The notes under the pieces were generated by a model that was not told the origin of the DNA, ran no database searches, and worked only from the letters and a program-made list of their open reading frames with translations. From Polyangia bacterium (GTDB lineage Bacteria; Myxococcota_A; Polyangia; Polyangiales; Polyangiaceae), in NCBI GenBank assembly GCA_030433055.1, contig JAUILJ010000162.1, positions 1 to 11,734 on the forward strand: a stretch of 11,734 bases of DNA, read 5' to 3'. Positions 4,589-10,739 of the stretch are shown here, in pieces (position 1 is the first letter of the stretch; the number at the start of each line of letters is the position of its first letter). The position numbers and the translations under genes were made by a program.

Positions 4589-7246
4589 GTGCGTGCCGTG
4601 TCATTGGGGTCGGCGGAGCTGTACGACTTGTTCCTGGCGCTGGCCCCTGCACGGCTGGAGGCGGCACGCCAAGCCCTGAGCGCCGAAGCGGGGGATCGGG
4701 AAGCTCGGCTCCACGCAGCCCTCGTGCCCTTCGCGGTGGACGCGGCGCTGCTCGGCGTGGATGGCCTGCGTGAACTCGCGCTGGCCACCGCGGTGTCGGG
4801 ACAGGACGCGCCCGAGGGTGACCTGGAGCGTGCGCTGGAGGTCCTCGAGACCGCCGCCGAGGCCCTTGCTCACGGCGACGAGAGCGGCGCTCGGGTCAAC
4901 GAGTCGGAGCTCAAGGCCCGCGCGAAGGCCCTTCGCTCTCACCTCCCCGAACTGGACTCCAGCGAGCCTCACGCCGAAGTCCAGGAGGACGAAGACGACA
5001 GCGCCTGGCGGCCAACCCTCGACCCGGACATGATCGGCGCCTTCCTGGATGAGTGCAACGAGCGCCTGGAGGGCCTCTCCGAGCGTCTGCTCGAGCTAGA
5101 ATCGCGCGGAAACGACCGGGAGCTCGTCAGCGAAGTGTTTCGCGACTTGCACACCCTCAAGGGGTCGAGCGCGTTCGCCGGGTTGAAGAAGATGAACCGC
5201 GTCGCCCACCTCGCGGAGGATCTGATCGGTGAGCTACGCGACGGAAAGCGCGACATCTCGCGGGGGCTGATCGATGTCCTGCTGGAGACGTTGGATGTGC
5301 TGCGGGCCATCGTCGACAAAGCGCGGGCGCGGGCGCCCATCGACGTCGAGGTGGGCACGCTGCTGCAGCGCCTGAAGGATCCTGAAGTCGTACCCTTCGC
5401 GGCACCCAAAGCAGCCACGGGAGCCGCCAGTGGAGCTGCGCCAGACCTCACCCCCAAACCACAGGTCAGCCGTCCGTCCAGCCAGGGCTCCGCGACGCTG
5501 CGCATCGACTTCGAAAAAGTCGACCGCTTGCTCAACCTCGTCGGGGAAGTGGTCCTCGCTCGTGGGCGCCTCACGGCCGCCGCGGACTCTCAGGGCACAC
5601 TCGCCCGAGAGCTGTCCAGCCTGCGTCAGAAGCTGTCCCGCATCAAAAACCTCCCGGAAACGCTGGACCAACGGACCGCGGGCAAGGGCAGTGTCACCGA
5701 CGAGCTGCAGCGCACCGAGCGCGTCCTCAGGGAGACCCAGGGTGATCTCGACTCCAGCTTGAGCGTGCTTGGCCTCGCGGTGAGCCAGCTGCGAGACGAC
5801 GTGATGAAGCTGCGGATGGTGCCCATCTCGCGCCTGTTCTCGAAGTATCAACGCACCGTGCGCGAGCTCTCACACAAGCTCGGCAAGGAAGTCAGCGTGG
5901 AGCTCGTGGGCGCGGAGACGGAGCTCGACAAGGTGCTGGTCGAGCGCCTCGAAGACCCGCTCCTGCATCTGGTGCGCAACGCCGTCGATCACGGGGTGGA
6001 GGGGCCGGACGAGCGCCTGCGGGCGAACAAGCCGCGCGCGGGGCGCCTGGTGCTTGGCGCGACTCAGCGAGGCGGACAGATCCTGGTGACCATCCAAGAC
6101 GATGGCCGTGGAATGGATCCGGCTAAATTGCGGCAAAAAGCCATGGAAAAGGGCATCTTGAGCGCCGCCGAAGCGCGCGAGATGTCGGATCCCGAGAGCT
6201 TCCAGCTAATTTTCCGCGCGGGTTTTTCTACCGCTGCGCAGGTTAGCGATGTTTCCGGCCGCGGCGTGGGGATGGACGTCGTGCGAGACGCGATCTCGAA
6301 GCTCAAAGGCAGCATCCACCTGGACTCCGAAGCCGGGCGAGGCACCCTACTCGAGCTCCGGTTGCCCCTGACCCTCGCCATCACGCAGATCCTCGCGGCA
6401 AGGGTCGGAGGTGAGTTGGTGGCGATCCCGCTGGAAGCCGTGGCGAGCGCCCAGACCATCGCTAGCTCCGAGCTGGAGTCAGTCGGGGGCGGAACCTGCC
6501 TGCGGGTCGCTGACGAGCTGATCCCCGTCGTCGATCTCGCGCGGGTGCTCGCCCTGGGCACGACGCAAAAGAGTCACCTCGGCGACGGCGCAGAGCACAG
6601 CGTGGTGATCATCGAGCTGGGCACCGAGCGCTTTGGATTGTTGGTGCAGCAAGTACTTGGGCGGCACGAGGTCGTGATCAAGAGCCTGGGTCCGTTGCTC
6701 GCAGGCACGCCCTGCGCGGCAGGGGCGACCCTGGTCGGGGACCGCATCCTGCTGGTCGTGGACCTGGCCGAAGTGGCAACGAGGAGCCGAGACAGCGCTC
6801 ACAGCTTCGGCAGCAGCGCCGTACCACTCGGCCAGTCGAACTCCGAGTTCGGCGTGGCGCTACCCCAAGGTGTACGCGCCCGGGTACTCGTGGCGGAGGA
6901 CAGCGACACCATTCGAGAAGCCATTCGCCGCGAGTTGGTGCACGCAGGCTTCGAGGTAGTCACGGCCGCGGACGGCACCGAAGCGCTGGAAATCGCACGA
7001 CGCGAGAGCTTCGACGCGATTTCCACAGACGTGATGATGCCGGGACTCGACGGCTATGAACTCACGCGACGACTGCGCGCGGATCCGCGATATGCCGAAG
7101 TGCCGATCGTGATGGTCACGAGCAAAGACGCTCGATTGGATACGTTGCGTGGCTTCGACGCAGGCGCGAGCGCGTACATCACCAAGCCTGCAGACGCAGC
7201 AGAGCTCGTGCGCACGCTGGACGGGCTGCTGGCGCCGAACCGCTGA
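4589..7246 (+). CDS. Hybrid CheA-type histidine kinase with C-terminal receiver (FrzE-like)
   Basis: This is a soluble chemotaxis-type kinase of 885 residues (numbered from GTG 4589). Residues about 1-120 form a helical domain resembling HPt but with Val46 where the His should be. A true HPt follows (about 148-250, HTLKGSS, phosphoacceptor His188). Next come the P3 dimerisation helices (about 305-400). The HATPase has its N box around His460-Asn464, G1 DDGRGMD (504-510) and G2 GRGVGMD (557-563). A CheW-like P5 domain (about 590-720) follows, then a receiver with acidic pair Glu770/Asp771, phosphoacceptor Asp814 (STDVMMPG), Thr844 and Lys866. All kinase and receiver residues are intact. A CheY/CheB-binding P2 domain is not evident. 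The architecture matches CheA-CheY fusions such as FrzE of Myxococcus, but no MCP, CheW, CheR or CheB gene is adjacent. GTG 4598 is an equally possible start; neither has a ribosome-binding site, and TACGGT at 4585-4590 could be a -10 box giving a leaderless transcript from 4598. Confidence 0.95.
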   Translation: MRAVSLGSAELYDLFLALAPARLEAARQALSAEAGDREARLHAALVPFAVDAALLGVDGLRELALATAVSGQDAPEGDLERALEVLETAAEALAHGDESGARVNESELKARAKALRSHLPELDSSEPHAEVQEDEDDSAWRPTLDPDMIGAFLDECNERLEGLSERLLELESRGNDRELVSEVFRDLHTLKGSSAFAGLKKMNRVAHLAEDLIGELRDGKRDISRGLIDVLLETLDVLRAIVDKARARAPIDVEVGTLLQRLKDPEVVPFAAPKAATGAASGAAPDLTPKPQVSRPSSQGSATLRIDFEKVDRLLNLVGEVVLARGRLTAAADSQGTLARELSSLRQKLSRIKNLPETLDQRTAGKGSVTDELQRTERVLRETQGDLDSSLSVLGLAVSQLRDDVMKLRMVPISRLFSKYQRTVRELSHKLGKEVSVELVGAETELDKVLVERLEDPLLHLVRNAVDHGVEGPDERLRANKPRAGRLVLGATQRGGQILVTIQDDGRGMDPAKLRQKAMEKGILSAAEAREMSDPESFQLIFRAGFSTAAQVSDVSGRGVGMDVVRDAISKLKGSIHLDSEAGRGTLLELRLPLTLAITQILAARVGGELVAIPLEAVASAQTIASSELESVGGGTCLRVADELIPVVDLARVLALGTTQKSHLGDGAEHSVVIIELGTERFGLLVQQVLGRHEVVIKSLGPLLAGTPCAAGATLVGDRILLVVDLAEVATRSRDSAHSFGSSAVPLGQSNSEFGVALPQGVRARVLVAEDSDTIREAIRRELVHAGFEVVTAADGTEALEIARRESFDAISTDVMMPGLDGYELTRRLRADPRYAEVPIVMVTSKDARLDTLRGFDAGASAYITKPADAAELVRTLDGLLAPNR

Positions 7247-7423
7247 TTTTCAGGCTTTTTTGCCTCCTTGGCTTGGGGTGAGGCGCGGCGAAAACAAACC
7301 CGCGACTGCTGCGCGACTGCTGCAAAGGGTGCGGATACTCCGAAGCGGTTTCCAACCGCGACGTGACTTGCGCGAATAATTGAGTATGAGTGGGGGCAGA
7401 GCTTGCGTGGGCCCTCGCTCCGG
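7247..7423 (+). other. Intergenic region after the kinase gene
   Basis: I see no gene here. Directly after the stop lies AGGC-TTTTTT-GCCT (7252-7265), a 4-bp stem with an all-T loop that is at best a weak terminator. A short open frame (7386-7502, 38 codons) has no ribosome-binding site and runs across the likely metK promoter, so it is not counted as a gene. Confidence 0.4.
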
Positions 7424-7452
7424 TTCACAAGCCGCCGACTCGCTGCTAGGGT
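7424..7452 (+). promoter_or_regulatory. Putative metK promoter
   Basis: TTCACA (7424-7429) matches the -35 consensus at 5 of 6 positions and TAGGGT (7447-7452) is a possible GC-rich-genome -10 element; the spacer is exactly 17 bp. Transcription would start near 7459, giving a 5' leader of about 150 nt before metK. This supports the structured-leader interpretation. Based on pattern only. Confidence 0.5.
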
Positions 7453-7478
7453 CCCCGCCCACCAACGCAGCGCCTGAC

Positions 7479-7604
7479 ATGAGTCGGGCTCTCAAGCTCT
7501 AGCCTCATCGACTCCACGATGAGCGGGCTTCGGCTCCGCACCGCCAGCAAACCTTGGGCGCGAGCGGAGCAGTCGAAGTCGAGATCCGACTCCAAGATTG
7601 AGGA
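7479..7604 (+). promoter_or_regulatory. Structured 5' leader of metK, candidate cis-regulatory RNA
   Basis: Several stems lie between the predicted transcription start and metK. Stem A is CTCATCG/CGATGAG (7504-7510 with 7517-7523, 6-nt loop). Stem B pairs 7528-7539 with 7564-7578: CTTCG+GCTCCGC against GCGGAGC+CGAAG, 12 bp with a 3-nt AGT bulge and an inner CGCC/GGCG pairing in its loop. Stem C is AGTCG/CGACT (7577-7591), which shares two bases with the foot of B and ends 8 nt before the ribosome-binding site GAGGA (7600-7604). Competing pairings exist: ATGA 7479-7482 with TCAT 7505-7508 (plus GGCT/AGCC) excludes A, and TCGACT 7508-7513 with AGTCGA 7571-7576 opposes both A and B. It does not match the SAM or SAH riboswitch classes I can recall. 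Regulation is inferred. Confidence 0.45.
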
Positions 7605-7609
7605 ACCCT

Positions 7610-8908
7610 ATGTCCAGTTACCTGTTTACCTCTGAATCCGTCTCCGAAGGTCATCCCGACAAAATCTGCGACGCCGTCAGCGACGGAGTGCTCGACGAAG
7701 CGCTCCGCCAAGACCCGAAGAGCCGCGTCGCCTGCGAGACCTTCATCAAGACCGGGTTCGTGGTGCTCGGCGGCGAGATCACCACCGAAGCGACCATCAA
7801 CTTCGCAGAGGTAGCCCGCAACACGATCAAGGAGATCGGCTACAGCTCGAGCGAGATGGGCTTCGACTACGCCACCTGTGGTGTGCTGGTCGCGATCGAG
7901 CCGCAGTCCCCCGACATCTCTCAGGGTGTGACCGAGGGCGAGGGCATGTTCACCGAGCAGGGCGCGGGCGATCAGGGCCTGATGTTCGGCTTCGCGTGCG
8001 ATGAAACTCCCGAGCTGATGCCCGCCCCCATCATGTACTCCCACGCGCTGACCAAGCGCCTGGCGGCGGTTCGCAAGAGCAACAAGGTCGACTTCCTGCG
8101 CCCCGACAGCAAGAGCCAGGTCACCGTCGAGTACGTCGACGGCAAGCCGAAGCGCATCGACGCAGTCGTTGTTTCCACGCAGCATTCGGAGGAGGTCAAG
8201 TACGACACCCTGCGCGATGCAGTGATGGACCTGTGCGTGAAGAAGGCGCTGCCCAAGAACATGCTGGACAGCCGCACCAAGTACTTCATCAACCCCACCG
8301 GTCGCTTCGTCATCGGCGGACCCCACGGTGACGCCGGGCTCACGGGCCGCAAGATCATCGTCGACACCTACGGCGGCGTCGGCCGGCACGGCGGTGGTGC
8401 GTTCAGCGGGAAGGATCCGTCGAAGGTGGACCGCTCCGCCGCATACGCGGCGCGCTGCGTCGCCAAGAACATCGTCGCCGCTGGCCTCGCCACTCGCGCC
8501 GAGGTGCAGGTTGCCTACGCCATCGGCGTGGCCCAGCCCGTCAGCGTGCGGGTTGACACCTTCGGCACCGCGAAGATCCCGGAGGAGACGATCGAAGCCT
8601 ACGTTCGCGAGAACTTTGACATGACTCCTCGCGGAATCATCACTCAGCTCGATCTGCTGAAGCCGATCTACAGCGCCACCGCTGCCTACGGCCACTTCGG
8701 CCGCAAGGAGTTCAGCTGGGAGAAGACGAACCGCGCCAAGGAGCTGCGTCAGCTGCTCAGCAGCAAGGCCGCGAAGGTCGCCGCACCCGCCAAGAAGGCC
8801 GCCGCCAAGGCCAACGGGGCGAGCAAGAAGGCTGCGCCGAAGACCACCAAGGCGACTCCGAAGTCAAAGCCGGCGAAGAAGGCTGGCCGCAAGGGCGCAC
8901 GCGCCTGA
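7610..8908 (+). CDS. metK: S-adenosylmethionine synthetase MetK with H1-like basic tail
   Basis: MetK makes S-adenosylmethionine from methionine and ATP in the cytoplasm. ATG 7610 gives the classic start MSSYLFTSESVSEGHPDK (His15, Asp17 and Lys18 at the active site). GAGGA (7600-7604) lies 5 nt upstream; an in-frame TTG at 7598 overlaps that ribosome-binding site and is less likely. Both family signatures are present: GAGDQGLMFGFACDE and GGGAFSGKDPSKVDRSAAY. The catalytic part ends near residue 385, matching the usual bacterial length of about 384. It is followed in frame by 47 extra residues (386-432) with 14 Lys, 2 Arg, 17 Ala and no acidic residue, in KKAAPK/KPAKKAG patterns like histone H1 C-terminal tails. 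Such a tail is not part of canonical MetK. It is probably disordered and could bind nucleic acid or polyanions. The gene appears monocistronic, with its own promoter and terminator. Confidence 0.98.
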   Translation: MSSYLFTSESVSEGHPDKICDAVSDGVLDEALRQDPKSRVACETFIKTGFVVLGGEITTEATINFAEVARNTIKEIGYSSSEMGFDYATCGVLVAIEPQSPDISQGVTEGEGMFTEQGAGDQGLMFGFACDETPELMPAPIMYSHALTKRLAAVRKSNKVDFLRPDSKSQVTVEYVDGKPKRIDAVVVSTQHSEEVKYDTLRDAVMDLCVKKALPKNMLDSRTKYFINPTGRFVIGGPHGDAGLTGRKIIVDTYGGVGRHGGGAFSGKDPSKVDRSAAYAARCVAKNIVAAGLATRAEVQVAYAIGVAQPVSVRVDTFGTAKIPEETIEAYVRENFDMTPRGIITQLDLLKPIYSATAAYGHFGRKEFSWEKTNRAKELRQLLSSKAAKVAAPAKKAAAKANGASKKAAPKTTKATPKSKPAKKAGRKGARA

Positions 8909-8948
8909 TCCCAAGTGTCGCCCCACGGAAACGCGGGGCAGACAGCAC

Positions 8949-8978
8949 ACAGGCCACGGGGCACGCCCCGTGGCCTGT
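8949..8978 (+). terminator. Strong hairpin terminator after metK
   Basis: ACAGGCCACGGGG (8949-8961) and CCCCGTGGCCTGT (8966-8978) form a perfect 13-bp GC-rich stem with a CACG loop, 40 nt past the metK stop. Only short T-runs follow (TT, then TTT), but the stem is the strongest in the window and is well placed to end the metK transcript. Confidence 0.75.
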
Positions 8979-9300
8979 TGCGTTTGTGCTGCGTCACCTC
9001 TGGCGGGTCACCGCGTGCGTCGCACGAACCGCCTGCGACGGACGCCGCTGTACTCGTCGCGCCATGTATCCAACGCGTTTCGCACGCGGACCAGATTCCA
9101 GTGGGATCCAGCGCCCCTCAACTATTTTAAGCTTGAAGTAGCGCCTGCCCGGGCGAAGGCGCAGATCGACTCGCGGCCGATGAGAAAATTCGCGCGGTGT
9201 CGGAGGCGGTGTAGCGATAGGTCGGTTCCAATCGCACGGCTGGCACTGGCGAGCTAGCTTGTGCACCCTCCCCCGCCGGCGCGCCCGCACCGGCCATCTC
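8979..9300 (+). other. Intergenic region upstream of the surface lipoprotein
   Basis: I see no convincing gene here. It contains a hairpin CGTCGCA/TGCGACG (9018-9040, 9-nt loop). It also contains an A/T-rich near-palindrome at 9122-9141. A weak -10-like TAGCTT (9255-9260) lies about 50 nt before the next start, without a good -35. The lipoprotein frame can be read upstream to 9261, but the signal peptide and ribosome-binding site place the start at 9312. Confidence 0.45.
9122..9141. promoter_or_regulatory. A/T-rich near-palindrome, possible operator
   Basis: CTATTTTAAG followed by CTTGAAGTAG is a 20-bp dyad. Eight of ten half-site positions are exactly complementary and the other two are G:T. 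It stands out as the only A/T-rich patch in a very GC-rich intergenic region, about 170 bp before the lipoprotein gene. It could bind a dimeric regulator; no known consensus is recognised. Confidence 0.3.
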
Positions 9301-9311
9301 CGAGGTTTGGC

Positions 9312-10583
9312 ATGCGATATCCTGCTTTCTCTCTAGGTTTGGTGTTTCCTCTGGCCCTGGCGCTGGCCGCAGGCTGTTCCGACGCAGCCGGCGGTTCAGG
9401 TGTCTCCGGCGGAAGCGGAGCGAACGGTGGCGGCTCCGGCGCCAACGGGGGTTCCGGCAACAGCACGGGCGGGACGCTGGGCATCGGAAACAACGGCGGC
9501 GGCGGCAACGACAGCGGGGGCAGCGGGGGAGTCATTCAGGGCGAGCCGCCGTGCAACCCGACTGACGTGAACGCAGACAGCGACGGGGACGGCTGGAGTA
9601 CGGCCCAAGGCGACTGCAATGATTGCACTGCGGAAATGAATCCGGGGGCCTTCGACTATCCCGGCAACAACGTGGACGACGACTGCGACGGCACCAAGGA
9701 CAACGAGCCCCTGGGCTGCGACTCCGGTCCGCTGAACATCGCCTCGGACTACGGGGGCGACGCGCTGACCGCGGTGGACCTGTGCCGGGCGCAGGGAGGC
9801 GACTCCTGGGGCGTGTTGGGCGTCGAGTACCTCAAGGCCGATCAGAGCCCCGGGATGAACCCGCTGAGCCACGGCCTGCTCCCGAAGTTCGGCACAGCAA
9901 CGCCACGCAACGGTGCGAACCTCCTCGCGTTGTCTTCGGGCACGGCCCGCGACGCCACGCAGCCGGGCTTCAAGGATCCGTCGGGTGGTTTCGACATCTT
10001 CGGCACGGATATGGGCACGCAGTCGGGCACTCCCGGCGGCTTCCCCGTGGCATCGCCATCCTGCCCCCAAGCGCCCAATCCGTCGACCAAGGCGAACGAC
10101 CCCGCGGCGCTCCGGCTGCGGCTCCGCGTGCCCACGAACGCGAACGCGATTCGCTTCGACTTCATGTTCTACACCTACGAGTACCCGGACTTCATCTGTT
10201 CCCAGTACAACGACTTCTTCGTGGCGCTGCTGGACCCGGCTCCCGAAGGCGCGATCTCGGGCAACGTGAGCTTCGACAACCAGGGCAACCCGGTGAGCGT
10301 CAACAACGGCTACCTCGAGGTGTGCGAACCAACGACCGCGGGCGGCAAGACGTTCGACTGCCCCCAGGGCACGAGCCTGCTCCAGCAGACTGGCTACGAG
10401 CCCGGCGCCTCCACGGGCTGGTTGCAGACGATCGCTCCGGTACCGCCAGGACAGGACATCACCTTGATGTTCATCGTCTGGGATGCAGGTGACCACGTCC
10501 TCAACTCCACCGTGTTGATCGACAACATCACCTTCGACGTCACCGACGCTTCGGTCCCTGTGACCGAACCGCCGCCAAAGTGA
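9312..10583 (+). CDS. Surface lipoprotein with MopE-type metal-binding motif and choice-of-anchor-L-like domain
   Basis: The protein has 423 residues. MRYPAFSLGLVFPLALALAAGC is a lipoprotein signal with a textbook lipobox (LAAGC, lipidated Cys22). Residues about 26-76 are a Gly/Ser/Asn linker. Residues 81-128 hold a MopE-type putative metal-binding motif: Cys81, the acidic stretch DSDGDGW, Cys102/Cys105 in GDCNDC, then NVDDDCDGTKDNE with Cys125; these Asp-rich turns resemble calcium-binding loops. The rest (about 150-415) resembles the choice-of-anchor L domain found in many bacterial surface proteins: FDFMFYTYEYPDFICSQYNDFF (Glu290-Tyr291-Pro292) and later DAGDHVLNSTVLIDNITF (Asp391-Asp394). 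It is probably an envelope-bound protein of unknown ligand. ATG 9312 has GAGG (9302-9305) 6 nt upstream and places the signal peptide at the very N-terminus. Family assignment of the C-terminal domain is from motif memory. Confidence 0.85.
   Translation: MRYPAFSLGLVFPLALALAAGCSDAAGGSGVSGGSGANGGGSGANGGSGNSTGGTLGIGNNGGGGNDSGGSGGVIQGEPPCNPTDVNADSDGDGWSTAQGDCNDCTAEMNPGAFDYPGNNVDDDCDGTKDNEPLGCDSGPLNIASDYGGDALTAVDLCRAQGGDSWGVLGVEYLKADQSPGMNPLSHGLLPKFGTATPRNGANLLALSSGTARDATQPGFKDPSGGFDIFGTDMGTQSGTPGGFPVASPSCPQAPNPSTKANDPAALRLRLRVPTNANAIRFDFMFYTYEYPDFICSQYNDFFVALLDPAPEGAISGNVSFDNQGNPVSVNNGYLEVCEPTTAGGKTFDCPQGTSLLQQTGYEPGASTGWLQTIAPVPPGQDITLMFIVWDAGDHVLNSTVLIDNITFDVTDASVPVTEPPPK
9387..9539 (+). repeat. 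Gly/Ser/Asn linker repeat in the surface lipoprotein
   Basis: Degenerate GGN-rich coding repeats encode GGSG, GANGG and GNN units between the lipidated Cys and the metal-binding motif. Composition and motifs (GGSGANGG type) are close to the linker in the beta-helix protein at 1003-1179, but here it sits behind an N-terminal anchor. Confidence 0.65.
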
Positions 10584-10604
10584 CGCCGCGGCAGTACGCG
10601 GCGT
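10583..10604 (+). terminator. Hairpin at the lipoprotein stop codon
   Basis: ACGCCGCG (10583-10590) and CGCGGCGT (10597-10604) form a perfect 8-bp stem with a GCAGTA loop, starting on the last base of the TGA stop. It is well placed to end the transcript, but no T-run follows. Confidence 0.45.
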
Positions 10605-10739
10605 AGGCGTCGAGACACGCACGCCAACCCCGAGGCCGAGCAGCTGCATTCGCGGCAACGCGCTGGCCCGCAAAAAACCGCCACGGAGTTGGTCGGTGGT
10701 GATCACGGCCCGAGCCTGGCGAGCGCTAGGTTCGGGTCC

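Noticed and set aside
7386..7502. 38-codon open frame upstream of metK
   Set aside because: No ribosome-binding site, and it spans the predicted metK promoter and leader; a leader peptide cannot be excluded but is unsupported.
7479..7604. Known SAM-I, SAM-II, SMK-box or SAH riboswitch before metK
   Set aside because: I could not find the conserved core motifs of these classes by eye; only generic stems are visible, so it is reported as a candidate leader instead.
7505..8695. 396-codon minus-strand open frame opposite metK
   Set aside because: It lies entirely antisense to metK, whose frame has all family motifs. Long shadow frames are common in GC-rich DNA, and the translation shows no domain.
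9396..10706. 436-codon minus-strand open frame opposite the surface lipoprotein
   Set aside because: The plus-strand protein has a signal peptide, lipobox, ribosome-binding site and domain motifs; the minus-strand product is Arg/Val-rich without recognisable features.
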